Shown: positions 57,340 to 64,000 of the stretch, one piece after another
How positions within the stretch are numbered: position 1 is the stretch's first letter
Layout: every line of letters starts with the position of its first letter
Assembly: GCF_002532075.1 (NCBI RefSeq)
Contig: NZ_LYXE01000050.1
Coordinates: forward strand, 26,501 to 90,500
DNA: 64,000 nt
Direction: 5' to 3'
Origin: Candidatus Chloroploca asiatica
GTDB lineage: Bacteria; Chloroflexota; Chloroflexia; Chloroflexales; Chloroflexaceae
Made by a program: the position numbers and the translations under genes
The notes under the pieces: generated by a model
Databases searched by the model: none
What the model was told of the DNA's origin: nothing
The model's input: only the letters and a program-made list of their open reading frames with translations

Positions 57340-59202
57340 TTATTCGTGCTCATTTGCGGCGACGATGCCCGTGCCGTACAACTGCTCACCCAGATCGCTT
57401 AGGAACTCCAGCCCGCGCACTTCCTGGGCCAGCAGCGGGATGGGCAGCACCGGGGCGGCAAAGCGGCTGGGCAGTTCGCTCAGGTAGCGCCCCTGCATCG
57501 CCCGCCGGGCCTGTCCAAAGGGCGTCGTGGCGGCGGCTTCCGTCAAGACGTAGTTGGCAACGATCAGCCCCGGCGCAATGCCGAGCGAACTCAGTTCCTC
57601 GACCGCCCGCGCCGCCTCAAGGATTGGGGTGGCCTCGGGGTAGAGCACAAACGCGAAGGTACTCTGGCGCGGGTCGCGCATTAGGTCAATCACTCCGCCG
57701 AAGCGGGCCTTGGCGACCTCATCGGCCTGCGCTCCATCCACACTCGCAAAGACCTTCACATCGATCTGCTGGCTCCAGTCCATGGGCAGTTCGAGCATGC
57801 GCAGGGTGTGGCCAGTTGGGGCCGTATCAAAGACAATGACCTCCCAATCGGCCTGGGCGGCGTACTCAATGAACAGATCGAAGGCCGCGATCTCCTCGGT
57901 ACACGGCGAGTCCAGCTCCTCTTGCATCACGGCGATTGACTCGGGGCTGCGCCCACGGGCCTGGGCATCCGCGAGAATGCGCGTTTTGTAGGCTTCGCCG
58001 GCGGCTTTGGGGTCGATTTTGGTGGCAAACAGGCCCGGTACGCCGGCGACGGGGGCAATCGTATCGCCGACCGGCACGCCCAGAACATCACCCAGGTGTG
58101 CCGCCGGGTCGGTGGTCAGCAGCAGGGTCTTGAGGCCCTGATGCGCCAACCAGACGGCGGTCAGGCACGAGGTAACGGTCTTGCCGACGCCGCCCTTGCC
58201 CGCAAAGAAGATCGTGCGCCGTCCCTGATCGGGCAGCAGGCGCGGCAGAATCGCGGCGAGATCCGCCTCGAACGCGGGCAGCGTGGCCCCGTCGCTGACC
58301 TGGGCCACCAGCGCGGACGCATCACCGTAGAAGAGTAAGCGCCCCACCGCACGCAACCGCGCCATGCCCGTAATCTCGCCCGCCAGCAACGGCATCTGGC
58401 GCGTCGGCAGTGGCAACTCGCGGGCGATTTGGGCCAAGTAGCCCTGCTGCATCGTGCGCCGCGCCGCAAAGAGCGGGTTCGCGGCCTCTTCAGCGGGAAT
58501 GATCGCGTTGACAATCAAGTGCTGGCTGGCAATCCCAAGCTTGCTCAGTTCATCCATGGCCCGCCGGGTCTCTTTGAGCGAGGTGGCTTCGGGTTGGAGC
58601 ACGAAGGTAAAACTGGTCGCTGCCGGGTCGCGCATGGCGGCAACGGCGTGTTCGTATTTGTGCTTGGCATCCTGGATCGCCGCCGACGGGCCGATGCAGG
58701 TCTGCCCGCTGCCCTGATCCGCCGCATCAATCGCCCGGCTCCATTCGACCGGCAGTTCAATCAGGCGCAGGGTGTGACCGGTCGGCGCCGTATCGAAAAT
58801 CACCACATCGAACTGGCCCTGGGCGTCGTGCGGGGCCACAATAAAGTCGGTGAAGCGATCAAAGGCGGCGACCTCAGCGGTACACGGGCCGCTCATCTGC
58901 TCCTCCATCACCGCGACCATAGCTGGCGGAAAGGCGGCGCGAATGGGGGCCAAGGCGCGATCTTTGTACTCCTCGGTCGCCTGGTCGGCGTCAATCTCCA
59001 TCGCAAAGAGGTTTGGCGCGGCGTGGATGGGCGTAATCGCGTGACCAATCGCCTGCTCAAAGACATCGCTCAGGTTCGAGGCCGGGTCGGTCGTGACGAT
59101 GAGGGTGCGGAGGCCGGCATCGGCGTGATGAACGGCGGTGGTGCAGGCCATGCTGGTCTTGCCGACGCCGCCCTTGCCCGAAAAGAAATGAAACTGGGTC
59201 AC
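57340..59202 (-). CDS. arsA: Arsenical pump-driving ATPase ArsA (duplicated domain)
   Basis: 620 residues from a GTG that overlaps the arsD stop. Two homologous halves each carry a deviant Walker A ('FFSGKGGVGKTSM' at ~8 and 'FFAGKGGVGKTVT' at ~332) and the ArsA switch 'DTAPTGHTLR'. ArsA receives As(III)/Sb(III) from ArsD and powers export by ArsB. No arsB or acr3 gene follows here. The tight coupling to arsD supports the call. Confidence 0.92.
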   Translation of the reverse strand: MTQFHFFSGKGGVGKTSMACTTAVHHADAGLRTLIVTTDPASNLSDVFEQAIGHAITPIHAAPNLFAMEIDADQATEEYKDRALAPIRAAFPPAMVAVMEEQMSGPCTAEVAAFDRFTDFIVAPHDAQGQFDVVIFDTAPTGHTLRLIELPVEWSRAIDAADQGSGQTCIGPSAAIQDAKHKYEHAVAAMRDPAATSFTFVLQPEATSLKETRRAMDELSKLGIASQHLIVNAIIPAEEAANPLFAARRTMQQGYLAQIARELPLPTRQMPLLAGEITGMARLRAVGRLLFYGDASALVAQVSDGATLPAFEADLAAILPRLLPDQGRRTIFFAGKGGVGKTVTSCLTAVWLAHQGLKTLLLTTDPAAHLGDVLGVPVGDTIAPVAGVPGLFATKIDPKAAGEAYKTRILADAQARGRSPESIAVMQEELDSPCTEEIAAFDLFIEYAAQADWEVIVFDTAPTGHTLRMLELPMDWSQQIDVKVFASVDGAQADEVAKARFGGVIDLMRDPRQSTFAFVLYPEATPILEAARAVEELSSLGIAPGLIVANYVLTEAAATTPFGQARRAMQGRYLSELPSRFAAPVLPIPLLAQEVRGLEFLSDLGEQLYGTGIVAANEHE

Positions 59203-59558
59203 GCGGGCACTCCTTCCAGGGCCTTCTCAATCTCAACGACGGTGGGATAGCCCCCGCTCTTGATCACCGTCCCGCGCACCGCCGTAATCGGCAGTGCATC
59301 CATGTTATGGGCACGCACTAGGCGCATCACCTCGGCGTTGCCAATGAAAGCCTGCGGCGCACTCGCCATTTGGTAGCGCTCGACGCGCAGCCCACGGGCC
59401 TTGAGCGTGACGACCAGTTCATTGGTATCGAGCAGGGTCTGATCAATCGCAGGGCCACACAGCCCCGTCGAGCAGCACATCGGCGGGTCGTAGATCGCCA
59501 CATCGGCCTGGGCGGTGGGCGCGGGTGGGGTGGTATCGAACAGTGAAATGGAACTCAT
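59199..59558 (-). CDS. arsD: Arsenite metallochaperone ArsD
   Basis: 119 residues from the ATG at 59558 (GGAG eight bases upstream). The thioredoxin-like domain has the As(III) cysteines in 'DPPMCCSTGLCGP' (Cys-Cys-x4-Cys) and the family block 'ALPITAVRGTVIKSGGYP'. ArsD hands metalloid to ArsA and can act as a weak repressor. It overlaps the truncated lmbE gene by ATGA upstream and arsA downstream. Confidence 0.93.
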   Translation of the reverse strand: MSSISLFDTTPPAPTAQADVAIYDPPMCCSTGLCGPAIDQTLLDTNELVVTLKARGLRVERYQMASAPQAFIGNAEVMRLVRAHNMDALPITAVRGTVIKSGGYPTVVEIEKALEGVPA

Positions 59559-59890
59559 AAAGCGGACTCCTCTTCTGGGCGATGGCGGCGCAGCAACGCG
59601 CACACGCGATGCTGAACCTCGTCCTGGGGTGCATCCGCCAGCGCCCCATCAGCGTAGCCCAGCATGTGCAGCTTGGCGATGCCGAGCACGGCGGCAGCGG
59701 CGCGTAACTCGGCCTGGCGGATGGCGACGACCTGGACGGGGTCACCACCCGCAATCCCCTGCTGACCATCGGTGGCCGTTACCAGGGTCAGAACCGCGCC
59801 CTGGGCCGCGTAGGCCGCCAGGGTGCCGCCAATCGGGAAACTCTCATCATCGGGATGAGCCAAAATGACCATCAGAGAACGGCGCGTCAT
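59555..59890 (-). CDS. PIG-L/LmbE-type deacetylase, N-terminal half
   Basis: 111 residues against ~230 or more for the family. 'VILAHPDDESFPIGGTLA' supplies the first zinc ligands (His, Asp, Asp), but the protein ends after 'LLRRHRPEE' where the family continues to the conserved GHPDH motif. The stop overlaps the arsD start (ATGA), so an in-place deletion joined lmbE to arsD. It is unlikely to be active. It lies 13 bp after arsR. Confidence 0.75.
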   Translation of the reverse strand: MTRRSLMVILAHPDDESFPIGGTLAAYAAQGAVLTLVTATDGQQGIAGGDPVQVVAIRQAELRAAAAVLGIAKLHMLGYADGALADAPQDEVQHRVCALLRRHRPEEESAL

Positions 59891-59903
59891 TGCGAAACTC
59901 CCG

Positions 59904-60287
59904 CTAGCTTGGGTAGCTACCCATGATCAGCTCGTCGGACACAAACGTCGCCTGCGGGCCGCAACTGGGCTGGCGGGGCAAAATGCGGGCCGGATCAAAG
60001 AAGCTGGCAAAGGCAGCGGTGAGCGCCTCCAAGTTCGGGCGATTGATCGCGTAGTAGACCCAGCGCGCATCCCCGCCATCGCGCTCCACCTCGACCAATC
60101 CGGCTTTGCGCAGCACGCTCAGGTGGTGCGAGATCAGATTGGGGGCCAGATCCAGATGTGCGCCAAGCTCACAGTTGCACTGCACTCCGGCCATCAGTAG
60201 GTTCAGGATCTGCAAACGGCGCGGCTCGGCAAGGACTTTGAGCCAATCGGCGAGTTGGTGGGTGGTGGGCGATTCGGTTGCCGTCAT
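59904..60287 (-). CDS. arsR: ArsR/SmtB-family metalloid-sensing repressor
   Basis: 127 residues from the ATG at 60287 (GAGG site). The winged helix 'LKVLAEPRRLQILNLLMAG' and 'LISHHLSVLRKAGLVEVERD' is clear. The sensing cysteines appear as 'QCNCEL' in helix 3, the position used by ArsR proteins, and a further Cys near the C-terminus ('PSCGPQ') may contribute. It heads the arsR-lmbE'-arsD-arsA operon and should bind the palindrome just upstream of itself. Confidence 0.9.
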   Translation of the reverse strand: MTATESPTTHQLADWLKVLAEPRRLQILNLLMAGVQCNCELGAHLDLAPNLISHHLSVLRKAGLVEVERDGGDARWVYYAINRPNLEALTAAFASFFDPARILPRQPSCGPQATFVSDELIMGSYPS

Positions 60288-60302
60288 TGGAGCCTCAGGA
60301 TA

Positions 60303-60326
60303 ATACTTCAACCACGATTGAAGTAT
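60303..60326 (-). promoter_or_regulatory. Putative ArsR operator
   Basis: Perfect 9-bp arms (atacttcaa / ttgaagtat) separated by 6 bp lie 16-39 bp upstream of the arsR start, overlapping a TATTAT-like -10. Palindromes with this ATxxTTCAA-type half-site are typical ArsR-family operators. Derepression by arsenite or antimonite is expected from the family. Confidence 0.65.
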
Positions 60327-60387
60327 ATCTGATCGTCAGCGCCAGATCAAGGGCAACGGAGTTACCATCACGCAACCGAACCAGGGC

Positions 60388-61146
60388 ATGCCTCACGCAA
60401 CCAGGAGCAACCAGACCCGCTGGAGCGCAAGCGGGTACGCTTCGGCCTTGTTGACCCTGCGGCTGGGCTGGCCGGTCGAGCTCGCGATCCTGGCTGCCGG
60501 GCTGATCACTGCGGGCCTCGGGGTGCTCTTGGTGTTCCCAGCCTTTCGCCTGCGCGGCCACTACGTCGCCATTGCCACGCTCGGCATGGGCGAGATCGTG
60601 ACCCTGGTCATTCTCAACTGGGCGGCCCTGACCAACGGCCCGATCGGGCTGCCTGGCGTCCCGCCGCTCAGCCTCTTCGGTGCGGAATTGGGCTCGACCC
60701 AAGCGATCTATTGGCTCAGCCTGGGGGTATTGCTGGTTATCCTGCTGCTCCAACTGCGCCTTGACCGCTCGTACCTCGGACGCACCTTCCGCGCCATTCG
60801 CGAAGATGAGGTGGCCGCCCAGAGCTACGGGATCAGCCTGAACCGCTATAAGGGGCTGGCCTTCGCCTTCGGCGGCTTCGCGGCGGGGCTGAGTGGGGCG
60901 ATCACGGCCCATATGTACTCGTACATTAACCACGAGACCTTTGGCAACACGATCTCGATCCTCGGCCTGACCATGGCGATCCTCGGCGGGATGGGCAACG
61001 CAGTCGGCGCGGTTCTGGGCGCGGCGGTGCTGATCATCGCCCCTGAGTTGCTACGCTTCCTCGGTGACAGCCGCATGCTCTTCTATGGACTGGCCCTCGT
61101 CCTGCTAGTACGCTTCCGCCCCCAGGGCTTGTTGGGGAGCGTGTAA
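60388..61146 (+). CDS. Branched-chain amino-acid ABC permease LivM-like, 5'-truncated
   Basis: 252 residues where LivM proteins have ~300-330. From residue ~27 the family sequence is good ('LGVLLVFPAFRLRGHYVAIA', 'YLGRTFRAIREDEVAAQSYG', 'GGMGNAVGAVLGAAVLI'), but the first one or two helices are absent and replaced by a Ser/Arg-rich start with no homology. The usual livK and livH are also missing upstream. A deletion joined the ars region to the liv genes somewhere around 60330-60460. Confidence 0.8.
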   Translation: MPHATRSNQTRWSASGYASALLTLRLGWPVELAILAAGLITAGLGVLLVFPAFRLRGHYVAIATLGMGEIVTLVILNWAALTNGPIGLPGVPPLSLFGAELGSTQAIYWLSLGVLLVILLLQLRLDRSYLGRTFRAIREDEVAAQSYGISLNRYKGLAFAFGGFAAGLSGAITAHMYSYINHETFGNTISILGLTMAILGGMGNAVGAVLGAAVLIIAPELLRFLGDSRMLFYGLALVLLVRFRPQGLLGSV

Positions 61147-61181
61147 GTGCTGATGCGGATAACCTGATTATCCACTTACTT

Positions 61182-61261
61182 TTTGGGAAGGTGAGGGAAA
61201 GCAGAGCGCTGAAAAATGAAAGCAGAAATTTCTGCTTTTCGCTTTCCCTGGCCCTCCCAAA
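61182..61261. repeat. Nested inverted repeat between livM and livG
   Basis: Outer arms (61182-61202 and 61241-61261) match at 18 of 21 positions and flank a 20-bp perfect palindrome (61219-61238, aaagcagaaatttctgcttt). It separates livM from livG by ~140 bp. It could be a small inserted element or an mRNA-processing stem. Confidence 0.5.
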
Positions 61262-61288
61262 CTCTCGCGAAGGAGTGAGAAGGAAGCC

Positions 61289-62158
61289 ATGCCACTGCTT
61301 GAGATTACGGGACTGACGCGCCGCTTTGGGGGTCTGACCGCTGTTGATGCAGTCAGTTTGCACCTGACTGCGGGCGAAACGCTGAGCATTATCGGGCCGA
61401 ACGGTGCTGGCAAGACAACGCTTTTCAACCTGATCAGCGGCATCGACATACCCGACACTGGCACGGTGTGTCTGGGCGGGCATAGCCTCGGCGGGCTAAC
61501 CCCAGAGCGCATCGCCGCCCTTGGCCTAGCTCGCACGTTTCAGCACGGGCGGGTCTTCGGCAATCTGAGCGTGCGCGATAATGTACTGATTGGCGCGCAT
61601 GCACGCCTACGAGCCGCACGCCCTGGCTTGCCGCTGGTTGGTCCACTGGTTGAACTGGCTCTCGCTCTGGTGCGCCCTGCTGCCGTGGCCGCTGAAGAGC
61701 AGGCGCTCGCCGACGAGGTAACCGCTATCCTGGGTCGCTTTGGTGAGCGGCTGCTCCCACGGATCGACCAGCCAGCCCATAGCCTCTCCTACGCCAATCG
61801 GCGTCGCCTGGAGATCGCCCGTGCCTTGATGTTGCGCCCACGCCTGTTGTTGCTCGACGAGCCGACCGCTGGCATGAACCCGACCGAGACCGCTGAAATG
61901 CTCGAGGTCATTCGCGGGCTCAAAGATGACGGGCTGAGCATGCTGCTGATCGAGCATAAGCTTGAGTTGGTCATGGCGCTCTCTGACCGGGTGATGGTGC
62001 TCGACGGCGGAGCCGTGATCGCCGAGGGGATGCCGGCAGCGGTGCGCGCCGACCCGCGCGTGATCGAGGCATACCTCGGGCGGCGGCATAGCGCGGAGCG
62101 CGAGCCGCCACCGCTGGCAGCACAGCAATTTGCGCATCAATTGGAGGCAACATCATGA
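61289..62158 (+). CDS. livG: Branched-chain amino-acid ABC ATPase LivG-like
   Basis: 289 residues. Walker A 'IIGPNGAGKTTLFNLISG', Q-loop 'LARTFQHGRVFGNLSV', signature 'LSYANRRRLEIARAL' (an SYANRR variant, typical of LivG), Walker B 'LLLLDEPTAGMNP' and 'LLIEHKLELV' are all visible. Its stop overlaps the livF start. It would energise LivM/LivH, though LivH is not in the window and LivM is truncated. Confidence 0.9.
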   Translation: MPLLEITGLTRRFGGLTAVDAVSLHLTAGETLSIIGPNGAGKTTLFNLISGIDIPDTGTVCLGGHSLGGLTPERIAALGLARTFQHGRVFGNLSVRDNVLIGAHARLRAARPGLPLVGPLVELALALVRPAAVAAEEQALADEVTAILGRFGERLLPRIDQPAHSLSYANRRRLEIARALMLRPRLLLLDEPTAGMNPTETAEMLEVIRGLKDDGLSMLLIEHKLELVMALSDRVMVLDGGAVIAEGMPAAVRADPRVIEAYLGRRHSAEREPPPLAAQQFAHQLEATS

Positions 62159-62946
62159 CTCAGGCACCAACCGCCCGTTCTGGGCAAGCAGCGGAGAACA
62201 CGGGTGGAGAACACCGTGCTTCCCCCGCTATCCTCGAGTTGCGCGGGATCGCGACCTTCTATGGGCCCGTGCAAGTCCATTTCGGCGTCGATCTGGAGGT
62301 ACGCACGGGCCAGATCGTCTGTCTGCTCGGCGGCAACGCCAGCGGCAAGAGCACGACGATGAAGGTCATTCTGGGCCTGGTGCGCCCGCAGGCGGGCCAG
62401 GTACGCTTCGATGGGCACGAGCTTACAGGCCAGCCAACGCCGCAGATTATCCGGCGCGGCATCGGCTCGGTGCCCGAGGCCCGCCGCATCTTTCCCACCA
62501 TGAGCGTACGCGAGAACTTGCTGATGGGGGCCTACATCCGCCGCGACCGTGCCGCCGTCGGCGAAGATCTGGAACGTGTGCTGGAGCTATTCCCGCGCCT
62601 GGGCGAGCGGCTGGCCCAACGCGGCGGGACGCTTTCGGGTGGCGAGCAGCAGATGCTGGCGATGGCCCGCGCCCTGATGGGCCGCCCACGTCTGATCGTC
62701 ATGGACGAGCCGACCATGGGCCTCTCGCCGCTCTATGTCGAGAAGGTGCTGGAGCTGATCCAGGTAATCAACCGGCAGGGCGTGACGGTGTTCATGGTCG
62801 AGCAGAGTGCCAACCTGGCCCTCCAGATCGCCGACTACGGCTACGTACTCCAGACCGGGCGGATTGCGCTGCACGGCTCCGCCGAGGCGCTCCGCCATAA
62901 TCCGCAGATCCAGGACGCCTATCTTGGCGGGGCCAGAGCCGTCTGA
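62155..62946 (+). CDS. livF: Branched-chain amino-acid ABC ATPase LivF-like
   Basis: 263 residues. Walker A is the unusual '[16 protein letters not shown]' (an N-A at the GxxG centre, common in LivF), signature '[17 protein letters not shown]', Walker B '[13 protein letters not shown]' and '[10 protein letters not shown]'. It has a ~25-residue N-terminal extension. It overlaps livG (ATGA). Convergent with the thioredoxin-like gene that ends 26 bp further on. Confidence 0.9.
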   Translation: MTQAPTARSGQAAENTGGEHRASPAILELRGIATFYGPVQVHFGVDLEVRTGQIVCLLGGNASGKSTTMKVILGLVRPQAGQVRFDGHELTGQPTPQIIRRGIGSVPEARRIFPTMSVRENLLMGAYIRRDRAAVGEDLERVLELFPRLGERLAQRGGTLSGGEQQMLAMARALMGRPRLIVMDEPTMGLSPLYVEKVLELIQVINRQGVTVFMVEQSANLALQIADYGYVLQTGRIALHGSAEALRHNPQIQDAYLGGARAV

Positions 62947-62972
62947 TTGCTCCGTGTGTGGCTGGTACGGTA

Positions 62973-63407
62973 CTAGCCAGCAGATGGAGATAGGTGTGCC
63001 GTGCTGACCGCATCGAGTTGGCGCAGCAGCCTGGTTTCGTCGGCAAAACCCTGATTGAGCGCACGCACGGCCCCTTCCGGGTCGAGGATCGCGGTCGCCG
63101 GGACGGTCATAATCCCCAGGCGTTCGACGAGCGTCGCGTGGGCGTCCGCTGACAGCGTGGTGATCTGAACCGTCGTGCCAAGCTGCTGGCGTAAGCGCTC
63201 GAGCGCTGGCGTTTGGCGGGCGCGACACTCAGCACAGGTTGGCAGGGTAAAAGCCACAATCGCGGGGCACCCTATGGGAACGAGCCCGGCGAAGGGGCGT
63301 TGGCTGGCCAGCACAGCGAGTCGCCGTGCCTGGTGCTGGCGCAGCAGCACCCAGATCACACCAAGCACTGCCGTGAGGGCTACGAGGATGAGCAGACGTT
63401 CAAGCAT
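62973..63407 (-). CDS. Membrane-anchored thioredoxin-like protein (CxxC)
   Basis: 144 residues. A hydrophobic anchor (~4-22) precedes a thioredoxin fold with the active site 'PTCAECRARQTPAL' and 'LGIMTVPATAILD' (cis-Pro). The charge pattern suggests the fold lies outside the membrane. Together with the DUF4395 gene 3 bp upstream it forms a known pairing; it probably handles thiol redox of envelope proteins. Confidence 0.85.
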   Translation of the reverse strand: MLERLLILVALTAVLGVIWVLLRQHQARRLAVLASQRPFAGLVPIGCPAIVAFTLPTCAECRARQTPALERLRQQLGTTVQITTLSADAHATLVERLGIMTVPATAILDPEGAVRALNQGFADETRLLRQLDAVSTAHLSPSAG

Positions 63408-63410
63408 CGC

Positions 63411-63866
63411 CTAGCCCTCGCGCCGCAGCCGGGCCAGTTGGAAATAGACGAAGCAGCCAGCACAGAAACCGAAGAGCAGGTTGACCGCGGCAAGCGCCAC
63501 GACCAGCAGGGTCAGCGCCCAACCGAGCAGACTCAACCCGGCGAAGAGAGCGAGCGCAGCGACGACGAGCACACTTCCACCCATACCCTGCGCGAAACGG
63601 TGCGGGGCAGGCTCTTCGACGTGCAGATCAGGTTTCAACCACCCGGCGGGCTTCAGTATCGCGTGGTAGAGCCGCTGGAATAGGGCCAGCTGCGGGTTGA
63701 TGGTACCAACAACCATCACGGCGGCGACGAGCGCGACCAGCCAGGTCAGGTTGCCGACAAAGGCGATCAGCAGCAGCGTGATGATCGCGGCTTGGTTGAC
63801 CTTCAAGGCGGTACGGTCGACACGGGCTACCGTGTCGGCAGGTGAATGGTGAGCAGTGACAGCCAT
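63411..63866 (-). CDS. DUF4395 membrane protein
   Basis: 151 residues with four hydrophobic helices and a conserved 'RVDRTALKVNQAAI' at the N-terminus. A cysteine pair in 'LLFGFCAGCFVYFQ' near the C-terminus matches DUF4395, commonly adjacent to thioredoxin-like genes. The pair may pass electrons across the membrane; this is inferred from gene pairing and cysteines. Confidence 0.87.
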   Translation of the reverse strand: MAVTAHHSPADTVARVDRTALKVNQAAIITLLLIAFVGNLTWLVALVAAVMVVGTINPQLALFQRLYHAILKPAGWLKPDLHVEEPAPHRFAQGMGGSVLVVAALALFAGLSLLGWALTLLVVALAAVNLLFGFCAGCFVYFQLARLRREG

Positions 63867-63965
63867 AGGGCTTCCTTCTCATTGGAGTGTGACCAAATGT
63901 TTTGTGGGGCTGCGCCCCATGCGCATGAACGTAAGGGCTGCCGCCCTTAAACCCGCTTATATGGT

Positions 63966-64000
63966 AGTGCTTTTTGCCAGCGAAGCTGGCAAAAAGCACT
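63966..64000. repeat. Perfect 16-bp hairpin with GAA loop
   Basis: Arms 63966-63981 and 63985-64000 (agtgctttttgccagc and complement) flank a GAA loop, as in the hairpin at 2950-2992. It lies upstream of the DUF4395 gene at the window edge. The rest of 63867-63965 shows no gene. Confidence 0.55.

Noticed and set aside
58429..59250. 273-codon plus-strand ORF
   Set aside because: Antisense to arsA, which has two clear ATP-binding sites; it is a shadow.

Overview
The window looks like one chromosomal segment of a high-GC Chloroflexota bacterium (Chloroflexales-like). This assignment is inferred from gene style: a MalT-like LuxR activator with a small partner ORF, an AAA ATPase fused to a formylglycine-generating-enzyme (FGE) fold, effector-associated domains, many intergenic palindromes, and lipoproteins with Pro/Thr/Ala linkers. 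I saw no rRNA, tRNA, CRISPR array, intact insertion sequence or prophage.

Layout. 1-5634: a cut-off GH18-like gene, a TPR protein, a class I aminotransferase, an MBL hydrolase, a ketopantoate reductase-like enzyme and a NUDIX hydrolase. 6238-8463: a DUF305 lipoprotein, then a response regulator that has lost most of its receiver domain and overlaps its histidine kinase. 8464-13615: a decayed zone with remnants of a transposase, an acetyltransferase, DUF1697, FtsX and TMEM175 genes around one intact ABC-2 exporter. 13699-27567: a penicillin-binding-protein-like serine hydrolase, a NatAB-like ABC cluster with a CPBP protease and GNAT, a MalT-like regulator, an alpha/beta hydrolase and a membrane protein. 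27541-30467: a frameshifted effector-associated domain and the AAA-FGE fusion. 30949-36029: a LacI-family remnant and a sugar-type ABC operon (lipoprotein plus two permeases).

36044-54307 is a type 1 BREX phage-defence island on the minus strand: brxA-brxB-brxC-pglX-[mntA-hepT'-vapB-vapC]-pglX'-[vapB-vapC]-pglZ-brxL. Its striking feature is a second, truncated pglX (pglX', 41052-43307). It lacks the methyltransferase half, carries a different target-recognition segment, and shares about 1.5 kb of collinear C-terminal sequence with the full gene. The stop-proximal ~930 bp looks identical between the copies. This is the architecture of a silent or alternative specificity cassette, and two toxin-antitoxin blocks are interleaved with it.

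54607-64000: a pRiA4b ORF-3-like protein, a HicB-like protein, two uncertain ORFs, an arsR-lmbE'-arsD-arsA operon with no pump in view, a 5'-truncated livM with livG and livF, and a thioredoxin-like/DUF4395 pair. Gene starts were chosen by ribosome-binding sites where these were visible. All functional calls come from motif recognition by eye, without database searches.
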